From Egibacteraceae bacterium (GTDB lineage Bacteria; Actinomycetota; Nitriliruptoria; Euzebyales; Egibacteraceae), in NCBI GenBank assembly GCA_030447925.1, contig JAUJNX010000007.1, positions 62,001 through 126,000 on the forward strand: 64,000 bases of DNA. Reading direction: 5' to 3'. A model generated the notes under the pieces. The model had not been told where the DNA came from, made no database searches, and worked only from the letters and a program-made list of their open reading frames with translations. Below are positions 46,465 to 56,416 of the stretch, one piece after another; positions within the stretch are counted from its first letter, which is position 1, and each line of letters begins with the position of its first letter. The position numbers and the translations under genes were made by a program.

Positions 46465-47838
46465 TCAGGCGGCGCGGGCGGTGGCCGCGGTGCGGCGCCG
46501 GACGTGCATGGGCAGGCCGCCGCGGGGCTGGATGGTCACCTGGGCGAGCAGTCGCGGCGGGCGCAGCCCGGCGGGGGTGAGGGTGAAGCGCTGCGCCAGG
46601 GTGGCCAGCAGCAGCGTGGCCTCCAGCAGCGCGAAGTCGCGGCCGATGCACAGCCGCGGCCCGGCGCCGAAGGGCAGGTAGGCCTGGCGGATCGCGTCCT
46701 CGGCCCCGCCGGCGAAGCGCTCGGGCCGGAAGGCGTCGGGGTCGGCCCACCAGCCGGGGTGGCGGTGCAGGACATAGGGCGAGATGAGCACCAGGGTGCC
46801 GGCGGGGACGGCGAGCCCGGCGACCTCGTCGGGGCCCAGGCTGCGCCGGGTGATCACCCAGGCGGGCGGGTACAGCCGCAGGGACTCCTCGACCACCTGG
46901 CGGGTGACGCGCAGGTGCGGCAGGTCCGCGAAGCGCGGCGGCCGGCCGCCCAGGACCGCGTCGAGCTCCGCGTGCAGCCGCGCCTCGGCCTCGGGGTGGG
47001 TGGCCAGCAGGTGCCAGGTCCAGGTCAGCGAGGACGCGACGGTCTCGTGGCCGGCGATGACCAGGGTCACGATCTCGTCGCGCACCTGCCGGGGGGTGAG
47101 GCCGGCTGACCCGTCGCGGGCGCCCAGCAGCATCGACAGCAGGTCGGCGCGGTCCCCGCGGGGGCGCGCGGCGTGCTGGGACAGGATCGACGCGACGCTG
47201 GCGTCCAGGGTCGCCAGCGCGCGGCGCAGGCGCAGGTTCCCCGGGGTCGGGACCGCGGCGGGCGCGGTGACCGGGCTGCGCGCGCGGCGCACCACGACGT
47301 CCAGCGCGCGAAGCACCGCGCGCACCAGCCGGTCGCCGTCGGCGCCGTGGTCGGCGCCGAACAGCGACGCCCCGAAGACCTCCAGGGTGGTGGCCATCAT
47401 GTCCTCGGCCACGTCGACGCGGGTGCCGTGGGGCAGGCCCTCCCAGCGGCGGGTCAGGGCCCGGCCAGCGGTGACGGTGTGCTCGGCGGTGCGCTCGACC
47501 GTGCCGTGGTGGAAGGCGGGCTGGGCCAGGCGCCGGGAGCGGCGCCACGTCTCGCCGTCGCTGGTGAGCAGGCCCTCGCCGGTGACCAGGCCCAGCGTGC
47601 GGTACTGGATCGTGCCCTTGTCCCAGTTGCGGTGGTTGTCGACCAGGATGTGGCGCGCGGCCGCGGGGTCGTCCACCAGCAGGACCGGCAGGCTGGGCAG
47701 CGGGAACGCCACGACGTGGCCGTACGCCTCGGTGCACCAGCGCAGGAACCCCAGGGTGTCGCCCAGGATCAGCGGCAGCTTGCGGAGCATCATCGGCCCG
47801 TCGGGCCCGGGCGCCAGCGGGGTCGGCGGTGTCGGCAC
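46465..47838 (-). CDS. Cytochrome P450
   Basis: A 457-residue P450. The oxygen-binding I helix is IAGHETVASSLTW, the K-helix ExxR is EESLRLYPPAW, and the haem-binding loop is PFGAGPRLCIGRDFALLEA with the ligand Cys. The arrangement (full E-helix insertion, WDKG followed by TLGLVTGEGLLTSDGETWRRSRR) resembles the bacterial CYP102/CYP4-like soluble fatty-acid or terpene oxidases. No ferredoxin or reductase lies next to it. It sits downstream of, and on the same strand as, nothing but xylB, with a GTG start preceded by TAGGTT; a link to sugar metabolism is not evident. Confidence 0.9.
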   Translation of the reverse strand: MPTPPTPLAPGPDGPMMLRKLPLILGDTLGFLRWCTEAYGHVVAFPLPSLPVLLVDDPAAARHILVDNHRNWDKGTIQYRTLGLVTGEGLLTSDGETWRRSRRLAQPAFHHGTVERTAEHTVTAGRALTRRWEGLPHGTRVDVAEDMMATTLEVFGASLFGADHGADGDRLVRAVLRALDVVVRRARSPVTAPAAVPTPGNLRLRRALATLDASVASILSQHAARPRGDRADLLSMLLGARDGSAGLTPRQVRDEIVTLVIAGHETVASSLTWTWHLLATHPEAEARLHAELDAVLGGRPPRFADLPHLRVTRQVVEESLRLYPPAWVITRRSLGPDEVAGLAVPAGTLVLISPYVLHRHPGWWADPDAFRPERFAGGAEDAIRQAYLPFGAGPRLCIGRDFALLEATLLLATLAQRFTLTPAGLRPPRLLAQVTIQPRGGLPMHVRRRTAATARAA

Positions 47839-47949
47839 GGGCCCAACCTACGTGTGCACCTCAAGCGCCGGGCGGCTCACGAATGCGGAGTCACGCTCCT
47901 GGTCCGCCATCCGTTACCGTGACCGTCCGCTCGGACGGAGGGGGAGCAC

Positions 47950-48879
47950 GTGCGGTTGGAGCTGCAGGCCGGGCAGGACCGGGCGGTCCTGGACCCGGCG
48001 GCCGGGGGGCGGCTGGCCTCGCTGGTCGCGGGCGGGGCGGAGCGGCTGGTCACCGACCCCGGGGCCGGCCCGGAGCCGCCCGAGCTGACGGGCCTGGCGT
48101 GGGGGTCGTTCCTCATGGCCCCGTGGGTGGGGCGCCTGGACGGGGGGCGGCTGCCGTGGGGCGGGCGGGTCCACCAGCTACCCACGACCTTCCGCGGCCA
48201 CGCCATCCACGGCACCACCTTCGACCGGCCCTGGGAGGTCGAGGCGTCCGACGACACCAGCGCGACGCTGTCGATCGCGCTGACCGATCCCTGGCCCTTC
48301 GGGGGCCTGGTCCGCCAGCGGTTCACGCTGCGCCCCGGCGAGCTGGTCCTGGAGGCCGAGGTCGAGTCGGGCGAGGTGCCGATGCCGGTGTCGCTGGGCT
48401 GGCACCCGTGGTTCGCGCGCCCCGCCGAGGGCGACGTGCGCCTGCGCGTGGACGCCACCGGCACGCTCCAGCTGCGCGACGACCTGGTCCCGACCGGCGC
48501 CGTCGTCCCCCTGGAGCCGGCGACCACCGACCTGCGCCACGGACCGGCGCTGGGGGAGCGGCGCCTGGACGACGTCTACGTCGACGTCGGCCAGCCGGCG
48601 GAGCTGCGCTGGCCCGACCTGGTCCTGCGCATGACCTGGGACGGCGCCGTGCAGTCGGTCGTGGTCCACACCCCGCCGCGGGGGGTCACCCTCGAGCCGC
48701 AGACGGCGTGGCCCAACGCGCCCCTGCTGGTGTCCCAGGACCTGGGCCAGCCCGAGCCGCGGCGCCACCCCGCCGCATCGGCGAGCACCCTGGACCGCAG
48801 CGTGGTCGGCCTGGTGGTCGCCGCGCCCGGCACGCCCCTGCGCGCCTCGACCACCTGGACGTGGGCGGCGACGCATTGA
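47950..48879 (+). CDS. Aldose 1-epimerase-like protein
   Basis: A 309-residue galactose-mutarotase-fold protein. The series FLMAPWVGRLDGGRLPWGG, TTFRGHAIHGTTFDRPW and MPVSLGWHPWFARPA holds the conserved residues (Arg, His, His) and the SVVVHTPPRGVTLEPQTAWPNA end holds the catalytic Glu. It equilibrates alpha and beta sugars, here probably for the nearby xylose isomerase. GTG start after GGAGGGGGAG. It is divergent from the P450. Confidence 0.85.
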   Translation: MRLELQAGQDRAVLDPAAGGRLASLVAGGAERLVTDPGAGPEPPELTGLAWGSFLMAPWVGRLDGGRLPWGGRVHQLPTTFRGHAIHGTTFDRPWEVEASDDTSATLSIALTDPWPFGGLVRQRFTLRPGELVLEAEVESGEVPMPVSLGWHPWFARPAEGDVRLRVDATGTLQLRDDLVPTGAVVPLEPATTDLRHGPALGERRLDDVYVDVGQPAELRWPDLVLRMTWDGAVQSVVVHTPPRGVTLEPQTAWPNAPLLVSQDLGQPEPRRHPAASASTLDRSVVGLVVAAPGTPLRASTTWTWAATH

Positions 48880-48895
48880 CCCTGGCTCCAGGGTC
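48878..48895 (+). promoter_or_regulatory. 18-bp inverted repeat upstream of xylA, candidate ROK operator
   Basis: GACCCTGG-CT-CCAGGGTC is a perfect 8-bp inverted repeat that shares bases with a possible -35 TTGACC (48876-48881). It is 60 bases before the xylA start and could be bound by the ROK regulator encoded directly downstream of xylA. No strong -10 was found. Confidence 0.5.
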
Positions 48896-48954
48896 TGGCA
48901 CGTTCGTCGGGCCGCACCACTTATTCGTCCGCCCTTTGAGCCGGAGGCCGTCCG

Positions 48955-50127
48955 ATGTCTGATGGAACCCTGGAGCCGACGCCGGAGCACCGCTTCTCCT
49001 TCGGGCTGTGGACGGTGGGCCACGTCGGGAACGACCCGTTCGGCGAGCCGGTCCGCGAGCCGCTGGACCCCGCCGAGATCGTGCGACGGCTGGGCGACCT
49101 GGGCGCGTACGGCGTCAGCTTCCACGACGACGACCTGGTGCCCCACGGCGCGTCGGCGCAGGAGCGCGAGGCGATCCTCAAGCGCTTCCGCAGCGCGCTG
49201 GACGAGACCGGCATGGTCGTATCGATGGCGACGACCAACCTGTTCAAGCACCCGGTGTTCAAGGACGGCGCATTCACCGCCAACGACCCGGAGGTCCGGC
49301 GCTACGCGATCGCCAAGACCCTCCGGGCGATCGACCTGGGCGCGGAGCTCGGTGCCCCGACCTACGTGTTCTGGGGCGGGCGCGAGGGCGTGGAGGCGTA
49401 CGCCGCGAAGGACCCGCGCGCCGCACTGGACCGTTTCCGCGAGTCGCTGGACTTCCTGGCCGGCTACGTGCGCGACCGCGGCTACCCGATGCGCTTCGCC
49501 CTGGAGCCCAAGCCCAACGAGCCGCGCGGCGACACCTTCCTGCCCACCGTCGGCCACGCCCTGGCCTTTATCGCCAGCCTCGAGCACGGCGACATGGTCG
49601 GGCTGAACCCCGAGGTCGCCCACGAGACCATGGCGGGCCTGTCGTTCTTCCACGGGGTCGCCCAGACCATCTGGTCGGGCAAGCTGTTCCACATCGACCT
49701 CAACGCCCAGAAGATCGGGCGCTACGACCAGGACCTGCGCTTCGGCAGCGAGGACCTCAAGGAGGCCTTCTTCCTGGTCAAGCTGCTGGAGGAGTCCGGC
49801 TACGACGGCCCGCGCCACTTCGACGCGCGTCCCTACCGCGTCGAGCGCGGCCAGGGCGTCTGGGACTTCGCCGCGGGCTGCATGCGCACCTACCTGCTGC
49901 TCGCCCAGCGCGCGCGCCAGTACGCCCAGGACGGCGAGATCCAGGAGGCCCTGGCGGAGGCCGGCGCCCCCGACCTCGCCCGGCCGACGGTCGGCCCGTA
50001 CACCCCCGACGCGGCGGAGGAGCTGAAGCGCGCGGCCTTCGACCCCGAGGCCCTGGGCCGGCGCGGCTACCGCAACGAGCGCCTCGACCAGCTGGTGGTG
50101 GAGCTGCTGCTGGGTGCCAGGGGGTGA
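48955..50127 (+). CDS. xylA: Xylose isomerase
   Basis: A 390-residue TIM-barrel enzyme interconverting D-xylose and D-xylulose (and glucose/fructose). The His-Asp pair is H57 and D60 in [12 protein letters not shown], followed by [11 protein letters not shown], the metal-binding [10 protein letters not shown] with Glu181 and Lys183, [20 protein letters not shown] and HFDARPYR. Length and motifs match the compact actinobacterial (class I) type. ATG start; stop overlaps the GTG of the ROK gene, which is the expected regulator. Confidence 0.96.
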   Translation: MSDGTLEPTPEHRFSFGLWTVGHVGNDPFGEPVREPLDPAEIVRRLGDLGAYGVSFHDDDLVPHGASAQEREAILKRFRSALDETGMVVSMATTNLFKHPVFKDGAFTANDPEVRRYAIAKTLRAIDLGAELGAPTYVFWGGREGVEAYAAKDPRAALDRFRESLDFLAGYVRDRGYPMRFALEPKPNEPRGDTFLPTVGHALAFIASLEHGDMVGLNPEVAHETMAGLSFFHGVAQTIWSGKLFHIDLNAQKIGRYDQDLRFGSEDLKEAFFLVKLLEESGYDGPRHFDARPYRVERGQGVWDFAAGCMRTYLLLAQRARQYAQDGEIQEALAEAGAPDLARPTVGPYTPDAAEELKRAAFDPEALGRRGYRNERLDQLVVELLLGARG

Positions 50128-51373
50128 ACGGCGACGGCGGGCCGGTCGACCAGCGGGCGGTCCGCCGCCACAACCTGGGCCTGGTGCTGCGCCACGTCGC
50201 CGAGCACGGCCCGCGGTCGCGGGCGACGATCGCCGCCGCCACCGGGCTCAACAAGACCACCGTGTCGAGCCTGGTCGGGGAGCTGCTCGACCGGGGCCTG
50301 CTGCGCGAGGCCGAGACGGAGCGGCCCGGCGCGGTCGGCCGCCCGGCGGTGACCGTCGCGCTGGAGGGCGACGGCGTCGTCGCGCTGGGCCTGGAGGTCA
50401 ACGTCGACTACCTCGCCGTCGGCGCGGTCGACCTGGTCGGCCGCGTCCGCCACGAGCGGGTGGTCGAGCGCGACAACCGCGCCGGGTCGCCCGAGGACGC
50501 GGCCGACGCGCTCGCCGGGCTGGTGCGGGCCGCGCTGGCCGCCCTCGGCGCCCAGGGCCTGACCCCGGTCGCGATGACGCTGGGGCTGCCGGGCCTGGTC
50601 GACATCGCCCGCGGGGAGCTGTTCGTGGCGCCCAACCTCGGCTGGGGGCGGGTGGCGGCCGCGGACCTGCTGGCGCCCCGCGTCCCCCTGCCGGTGCGGG
50701 TGGACAACGAGGCCAACCTCGCCGCCCTGGCGGCGCAGGCGGAGCTCGGCCTGCACGACTTCCTGTACGTGTCCGGGGAGGTCGGCATCGGCGCGGGCAT
50801 CGTGGTCGGCGGCCGGCTGTTCCGCGGCGCGTCGGGGTTCGGCGGGGAGTTCGGCCACGTCGTGGTACAGCCCGGCGGCGCGCGCTGCGCGTGCGGGAAC
50901 CGCGGCTGCCTGGAGACCGTCGCCGGGCAGGAGGCCCTGCTGGCCCGCGCCGGGGTCGGCGCGGAGCCGCCGCCGGCCGGCGCGGCGCGGGGCCCGGCCT
51001 GCGCCGGCCCGTGGCGGCGCTGGTGGCGCGGGCGCGCGCGGGGGATCGCCGGGCGCTGGACGCGCTGGAGGAGACGGGCACGTGGCTGGGCGCGGGGCTC
51101 GCCTCCGCGGCCAACCTGGTCAACCCGGCGGCGGTGGTGCTGGGCGGCGCGTACGCGCCGCTGGCCGACTGGCTGGCCCCCCCGGTCCGGCGGGTGCTGG
51201 CCGAGCGCGTGCTGGCGTCGGCCTGGTCGCCGGTCGAGGTGGTCGCGTCGCACCTCGGCACCGCCGCGGCGGTCCGGGGCGGCGCGCGGCTGGGCCTGGG
51301 GGAGGTGCTCGCCGACCCCGCGCGCGTGGGGCGGCGGGAGCGGACAGGGGTGCAGGAGCCGGTGGCCACGTAG
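50124..51373 (+). CDS. ROK-family transcriptional regulator (XylR-like), one frameshift
   Basis: A repressor of about 415 residues with an N-terminal winged helix-turn-helix ([32 protein letters not shown]) and a ROK sugar-kinase-like domain: [48 protein letters not shown] and the zinc motif [10 protein letters not shown]. Near 50995 the frame changes by one missing base; the natural continuation [21 protein letters not shown] lies in another frame up to the stop at 51373. A sequencing indel in a GC stretch is likely. As it is coupled to xylA, it probably controls xylose genes; the palindrome before xylA is the candidate site. Confidence 0.82.
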
Positions 51374-51409
51374 GGCACCGGCGGGGACGACACGCGGAGG
51401 AGCAGGGAC

Positions 51410-52417
51410 ATGGCACGGCAGTTCACGCTGTTCACCGGTCAGTGGGCGGACATGCCGCTGGAGGAGCTGGCCCGCAAGGCGGCCGGGTGGGGCTTCGACG
51501 GGCTCGAGCTCGCGTGCTGGGGGGACCACTTCGAGGTCGACCGGGCGCTGTCCGAGGACGGCTACGTCGAGGGCCGCCGGGCCCTGCTGGAGCGCCACGG
51601 GCTGCAGGTCTGGCGGATCTCCAACCACCTGGTCGGGCAGGCGGTCTGCGACGATCCGATCGACCGGCGCCACCAGGGCATCCTGCCGCCGCGCATCTGG
51701 GGCGACGGGGACCCGGAGGGCGTCCGGCAGCGCGCCGCGGAGGAGATGAAGGACACGGCGCGGGCGGCCGCGAAGCTGGGCGTGACGACGGTGGTCGGCT
51801 TCACCGGGTCGAGCATCTGGCACACCTTCCAGAACTTCCCGCCCACCCCGCAGGACATGATCGACGCGGGCTACGCCGACTTCGCGGACCGCTGGAACCC
51901 GATCCTGGACGTCTTCGACGAGGTCGGCGTGCGCTTCGCCCACGAGGTCCACCCGTCGGAGATCGCCTACGACTACTGGACGACGAAGCGCACGCTGGAG
52001 GCGATCGGGCACCGGCCGGCGTTCGGGCTGAACTTCGACCCGAGCCACTTCATGTGGCAGGACCTGGACCCCATCGCGTTCCTGCGCGACTTCGCCGACC
52101 GCATCTACCACGTGCACTGCAAGGAGAGCGTCCGCCACCTCGACGGGCGCAACGGGCGCCTGTCCAGCCACCTGCAGTGGGGCGACCTGCGGCGGGGCTG
52201 GGACTTCGTGTCGGTGGGCCACGGCGACGTCCCCTGGGAGCACGTCTTCCGCATGCTCGCCCAGATCGGCTACACCGACCCCGTGTCGGTCGAGTGGGAG
52301 GACGCCGGGATGGACCGCGAGCATGGGGCGCCGGAGGCGCTGCAGTACCTGAAGCGCCTGGACTGGGACGTGCCCGCCGCCGCCTTCGACGCCGCGTTCT
52401 CCTCGGAGCGGTCGTGA
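51410..52417 (+). CDS. TIM-barrel sugar phosphate isomerase/epimerase-like protein
   Basis: A 335-residue xylose-isomerase-like (AP-endonuclease family 2) barrel. Recurrent features are [54 protein letters not shown] and [16 protein letters not shown], which provide the Glu, His and Asp metal ligands. Such proteins isomerise or epimerise sugars, inosose or keto-sugars, often with a Gfo/Idh/MocA partner, which follows here with overlapping stop and start (GTGA). ATG has GGAGGAGCAGGGAC upstream. Confidence 0.88.
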   Translation: MARQFTLFTGQWADMPLEELARKAAGWGFDGLELACWGDHFEVDRALSEDGYVEGRRALLERHGLQVWRISNHLVGQAVCDDPIDRRHQGILPPRIWGDGDPEGVRQRAAEEMKDTARAAAKLGVTTVVGFTGSSIWHTFQNFPPTPQDMIDAGYADFADRWNPILDVFDEVGVRFAHEVHPSEIAYDYWTTKRTLEAIGHRPAFGLNFDPSHFMWQDLDPIAFLRDFADRIYHVHCKESVRHLDGRNGRLSSHLQWGDLRRGWDFVSVGHGDVPWEHVFRMLAQIGYTDPVSVEWEDAGMDREHGAPEALQYLKRLDWDVPAAAFDAAFSSERS

Positions 52418-53583
52418 GCGACGAGCTGGGGGTGGGGATGGTCGGTTACGCCTTCATGGGTGCCGCCCACTCCCAGGCGTGGCGCAACGCCCACCGCTTC
52501 TTCGACCTGCCCCTGACGCCGCGGATGGCGGCGATCGGCGGGCGCGACCGCGACGCCGTGGGCGCCGCCGCCGCGCGTTTCGGCTGGGCGGCCGCCGAGA
52601 CCGACTGGCGCGCGCTGGTCGCCCGCGACGACGTGCAGCTGGTCGACATCTGCACGCCGGGGTCCAGCCACGCCGACATCGCCCTGGCGGCGCTGGCGGC
52701 GGGCAAGCACGTGCTGTGCGAGAAGCCTCTGGCCAACTCCGTGGACGAGGCCCGCGGGATGGTCGAGGCCGCCGCGGCGGCCGAGGCCGCGGGCGTCCGC
52801 GCGATGGTCGGGTTCAACTACCGCCGTGTCCCCGCGGTCGAGCTGGCCCGGCGGTTCATCGCCGCCGGGCGCATCGGCGCGGTCCGCCACGTCCGCGCGG
52901 TCTACCTGCAGGACTGGATCGTGGACCCGGAGTTCCCGCTGGTGTGGCGGCTGGTCGCCGACCAGGCCGGCTCCGGGGCGCTCGGCGACATCGCCAGCCA
53001 CATCGTGGACCTCGCCCAGCACGTCGTCGGCGACCGCATCGCGGCGGTGTCGGGCCTGCTGGAGACCTTCGTGGAGGAGCGGCCGCTGCCCGGCGCCTCC
53101 TCGGGCCTGGCGGCGGGCGCGGGGCAGGGCCGCGGCCGGGTCACCGTGGACGACGCGGCGCTGTTCGTGGCCCGCTTCGCGGGCGGCGCGGTCGGGTCGT
53201 TCGAGGCGACGCGCATGGCCACCGGGCGCAAGAACGGCCTGCGCCTGGAGGTCAACGGCGAGCGCGGGAGCCTGGCGTTCGACCTCGAGCGGCTCAACGA
53301 GCTGGAGCTGTTCGACGCCGCCGACGAGGCCGACGCGCAGGGCTTCCGCCGGATCCTGGTGACCGAGCCGACCCACCCGTGGATGGACGCCTGGTGGCCG
53401 CCGGGGCACACCATCGGGTGGGAGCACACGTTCGTCCACCAGGTGCGCGACCTCGTCAGCGACGTCGCCGACGGCCGCGCGCCCTCGCCGTCGTTCGCCG
53501 ACGGACTGCAGGTCCAGCTCGTGCTCGACGCCGTCGCCCGATCCGCCCGCCTGCGGGAGTGGGTTGAGCTAACGCCGGTGTAA
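52414..53583 (+). CDS. Gfo/Idh/MocA-family oxidoreductase
   Basis: A 389-residue NAD(P)-dependent sugar or inositol dehydrogenase. The nucleotide-binding start is [19 protein letters not shown], with the EKPLANS motif at the lysine of the catalytic region, GFNYRRVPA, and the [15 protein letters not shown] block carrying the catalytic Asp and His. Together with the preceding barrel protein it fits a module for oxidising and rearranging a sugar or keto-sugar; the actual substrate is unknown. An unusual insertion [17 protein letters not shown] lies around residue 230. Confidence 0.88.
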   Translation: MSDELGVGMVGYAFMGAAHSQAWRNAHRFFDLPLTPRMAAIGGRDRDAVGAAAARFGWAAAETDWRALVARDDVQLVDICTPGSSHADIALAALAAGKHVLCEKPLANSVDEARGMVEAAAAAEAAGVRAMVGFNYRRVPAVELARRFIAAGRIGAVRHVRAVYLQDWIVDPEFPLVWRLVADQAGSGALGDIASHIVDLAQHVVGDRIAAVSGLLETFVEERPLPGASSGLAAGAGQGRGRVTVDDAALFVARFAGGAVGSFEATRMATGRKNGLRLEVNGERGSLAFDLERLNELELFDAADEADAQGFRRILVTEPTHPWMDAWWPPGHTIGWEHTFVHQVRDLVSDVADGRAPSPSFADGLQVQLVLDAVARSARLREWVELTPV

Positions 53584-53608
53584 GTCTCGCCGCTTCGGTC
53601 ACCCAAGA

Positions 53609-53645
53609 CCCCCTCCTTCGGCCGTTGACAGTGCCGAAGGGGGGT
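53609..53645 (+). promoter_or_regulatory. Inverted repeat with TTGACA in its loop, upstream of the second ROK gene
   Basis: CCTTCGGC (53615-53622) and GCCGAAGG (53633-53640) form a perfect 8-bp pair, extended by C-rich and G-rich flanks. The 10-base loop contains TTGACA (53625-53630), a perfect -35. It may be an operator that auto-controls the ROK gene starting 15 bases later, and at the RNA level it may also end the previous transcript. Confidence 0.5.
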
Positions 53646-53659
53646 GATTCCCTCTTCCC

Positions 53660-54841
53660 ATGGCCGAACGGAAGGTCAGCGGGTCGACGGGGGAGATCCT
53701 CCGCGCCATCAGGGAGGGCCGCGCCCAGACCCGCGCGGACCTCGCGGGGCTGACCGGCCTCGGGCGCTCGACGGTCGCCCAGCGGGTCGGGTCGCTGATC
53801 GCCTCGGGCCTGGTCATCGAGGCCGGGGACGGCGAGTCGACCGGCGGCCGCCCGCCCACCGTCCTGGCCTTCAACGCCGGGGCGGGCGTCGTCCTGGCGG
53901 CCGACCTCGGCGCCACGCACTGCCGGCTGGAGGTCACCGACCTGGGCGGCGCGGCGCTGGCCGTCCACCAGCAGGAGCTGGACATCGAGGACGGGCCGGA
54001 CAAGGTCCTGACCCGGGTCCGCGAGGCCTTCGCGGACCTGCTGGTGGAGGCGGGCCGCGCCGTCGCCGACGTCCGCGGCATCGGCGTCGGGGTGCCGGGG
54101 CCGGTCGAGTGGGCTCACGGCCGCCCCGTCAGCCCGCCGATCATGCGCGGCTGGGACGGCGTGTCGATCCCGGCCGCGTTCGCGGGCTGGTCCGACGCGC
54201 CCGTCTTCGTCGACAACGACGTGAACATCATGGTCCTCGCCGAGCACCGCAGCGTGTGGCGCGACCTGTCCCAGCTCCTGCTGGTCAAGGTCGGCACCGG
54301 GATCGGCTGCGGGATCATCGTCGCGGGCGAGGTCTACCGCGGGGCGCAGGGGTCGGCCGGCGACATCGGGCACATCCGCGTCAGCGGGCACGACGACGTG
54401 GTCTGCCGCTGCGGCAACGTCGCCTGCCTGGAGGCGATCGCGGGCGGCGGCGCGATGGCCGCCGCGCTGCGGCGCCAGGGGCTGGACGCCGACAACAGCC
54501 GCGACGTCGTCGACCTGGCCCGCGGCGGCGTGCCGGAGGCGGTGCAGCTGGTCCGCCAGGCCGGGCGCCTGCTCGGTGAGGTCCTGGCCAGCGCCGTCAA
54601 CCTGTTCAACCCCGCGGTGATCGTGATCGCGGGCGACGTCGCGCAGGCGCACGAGCCGCTGCTGGCGGGGGTGCGGGAGGTCGTGTACCGGCGCTCGCCG
54701 CCGCTGGCGACCCAGCACCTGCGCATCGTGCGGGGCCAGCTGGGCGAGCGCACCGGCACCATCGGCGCGGCGCTGACGGCCATCGAGGGCGTGCTGTCCG
54801 ACGCCGCGGTCGAGCGCGCGGTCGCGACCCGCGGGACCTGA
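53660..54841 (+). CDS. ROK-family transcriptional regulator
   Basis: A 393-residue intact repressor. Helix-turn-helix: QTRADLAGLTGLGRSTVAQRVGSLIASGLV; ROK domain: AADLGATHCRLEVTDLGG, GVGVPGPVEW, VDNDVNIMVLAEH, VKVGTGIGCGIIVAGEVY, and the zinc cluster CRCGNVACLEA. It differs clearly from the other ROK gene and is directly upstream of a ribose-type ABC importer, so it probably represses import until a sugar ligand binds. Confidence 0.92.
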   Translation: MAERKVSGSTGEILRAIREGRAQTRADLAGLTGLGRSTVAQRVGSLIASGLVIEAGDGESTGGRPPTVLAFNAGAGVVLAADLGATHCRLEVTDLGGAALAVHQQELDIEDGPDKVLTRVREAFADLLVEAGRAVADVRGIGVGVPGPVEWAHGRPVSPPIMRGWDGVSIPAAFAGWSDAPVFVDNDVNIMVLAEHRSVWRDLSQLLLVKVGTGIGCGIIVAGEVYRGAQGSAGDIGHIRVSGHDDVVCRCGNVACLEAIAGGGAMAAALRRQGLDADNSRDVVDLARGGVPEAVQLVRQAGRLLGEVLASAVNLFNPAVIVIAGDVAQAHEPLLAGVREVVYRRSPPLATQHLRIVRGQLGERTGTIGAALTAIEGVLSDAAVERAVATRGT

Positions 54842-54865
54842 ACACCGACCTTGGGGGTGGGGAGC

Positions 54866-56416
54866 TTGGCGGGGGAGCCGACGTCGCTGCTGGCGATGCG
54901 GGGGATCACGAAGCGCTGGCCGGGGGTGCGGGCGCTGGACGGGGTGGACTTCGCCGTCACGGCGGGGGAGGTGCACTGCCTGCTGGGCCAGAACGGCGCG
55001 GGCAAGTCCACGCTCATCAAGGTGTTGGCGGGCGCCATCGCGCCCGACGAGGGCGAGGTCGTGTGGAACGGGCAGCCCGTCGCCCTGACCAGCCCCACCG
55101 ACGCGCTGCGCCTTGGCATCGCCACCATCTACCAGGAGCTGGACCTGGTGCCCTGGATGAGCGTGGCGGAGAACGTGGCCCTGGGTCACGAGCCGCGCCG
55201 CGGGCCGTTCGTCCGCCGGCGCGAGGCGGCGGACCGCGCCCGCCGCCTGCTCGCCGACCTCGGCCACGGCGACCTGCCCGTGGACCGCGAGGTCGCCCTG
55301 CTGTCGCCCGCCAACGCCCAGATCGTCAGCATCGCGCGGGCGCTGTCCCACGACGCGCGGCTGATCGTCATGGACGAGCCGTCGGCGGTCCTCACCGCCG
55401 ACGAGGTCGACACCCTGTTCCGCCTGATCGGCCGCCTCACCGAGCGCGGCGTGGCCGTGGTCTACATCTCCCACCGCCTGGCCGAGATCCGGCGCATCGG
55501 CAACCGCGTGACGGTCCTCAAGGACGGGCAGGTCGTGGCCCGCGGCCTGGACGCGGCCGCCACGCAGACCGCCGAGCTGGTCCGCCTCATGACCGGGCGC
55601 ACCGTCGCCTACGACTTCCCGGACCGCCCGGCGGCGCCCCCCGCGCAGGCGGGCGCGCCGCTGCTGCGGGTGCGCGGCCTGGGCCGGGCGCGCGCGTTCA
55701 CCGACGTCTCCTTCGACCTGCACCCCGGCGAGATCCTCGGCATCGCCGGGCTCGTGGGCTCGGGGCGCTCGGAGCTGCTGCGCGCGGTCTTCGGCGCGGA
55801 GCGGGCCGACACCGGCACGGTGGAGCTGGACGGCCGCCCGCTGCGCGGCGGCACCGGCGAGGCGGTCGCGCGCGGCATGGGCATGGCCCCGGAGGAGCGC
55901 AAGAGCCAGGCGCTCGTGCTCGACCAGTCGATCGCGCGCAACACCACCCTGGCCACGATGGACCGCTACGCGCGGCTGGGGTTCCTGGACGGCACGCGCG
56001 AGTTCGCCGACGCCGCCCGGGTCCTCACCGACCTCGACCTGCGCCCGCCGGACCCGCGGCGCCCGGCCCGGGCGCTGTCGGGGGGCAACCAGCAGAAGGT
56101 CGTCATGGCCCGCTGGCTCCTGCGCGACTGCCGGGTCCTGCTCCTGGACGAGCCGACCCGCGGCGTGGACGTCGGCGCCAAGGCGGAGATCTACGCCCTG
56201 ATCCGCGACCTCGCCGCGCAGGGCCGGGGGCTGGTGCTGGTGTCGTCGGAGCTCCCCGAGGTCCTCGGCCTGGCCGACCGGGTCCTCGTGCTGCACGAGG
56301 GCCGTGTGCTCACCGAGGCCCCCGGCGGGGTGCTGTCGGAGTCCGATGTGCTCGACCTGATCCTCGCGGGTGCGAGGCAGGACCGCGGCGCCGAGATCCA
56401 GGAGGTCCACCCGTGA
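54866..56416 (+). CDS. Sugar ABC transporter ATP-binding protein, ribose (RbsA) type
   Basis: A 516-residue protein with two ATPase domains in tandem. Domain 1 has Walker A GQNGAGKSTLIKVLAG and a signature region LSPANAQIVSIARAL in which the Ser-Gly-Gly signature is degenerate; Walker B is LIVMDEPSAVLT. Domain 2 has the degenerate loop GLVGSGRSELLRAVFG and a proper LSGGNQQKVVMARWL and VLLLDEPTRGVDVGAK. This asymmetry is normal for CUT2 importers. Start is uncertain (TTG 54866 fits a GGGGGTG ribosome site; GTG 54857 and TTG 54851 are alternatives). Permease overlaps at the end. Confidence 0.92.
   Translation: MAGEPTSLLAMRGITKRWPGVRALDGVDFAVTAGEVHCLLGQNGAGKSTLIKVLAGAIAPDEGEVVWNGQPVALTSPTDALRLGIATIYQELDLVPWMSVAENVALGHEPRRGPFVRRREAADRARRLLADLGHGDLPVDREVALLSPANAQIVSIARALSHDARLIVMDEPSAVLTADEVDTLFRLIGRLTERGVAVVYISHRLAEIRRIGNRVTVLKDGQVVARGLDAAATQTAELVRLMTGRTVAYDFPDRPAAPPAQAGAPLLRVRGLGRARAFTDVSFDLHPGEILGIAGLVGSGRSELLRAVFGAERADTGTVELDGRPLRGGTGEAVARGMGMAPEERKSQALVLDQSIARNTTLATMDRYARLGFLDGTREFADAARVLTDLDLRPPDPRRPARALSGGNQQKVVMARWLLRDCRVLLLDEPTRGVDVGAKAEIYALIRDLAAQGRGLVLVSSELPEVLGLADRVLVLHEGRVLTEAPGGVLSESDVLDLILAGARQDRGAEIQEVHP

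Noticed and set aside
46465..47838. The P450 as part of a natural-product cluster
   Set aside because: No synthase, ferredoxin or other tailoring enzyme lies beside it; neighbours are sugar genes.
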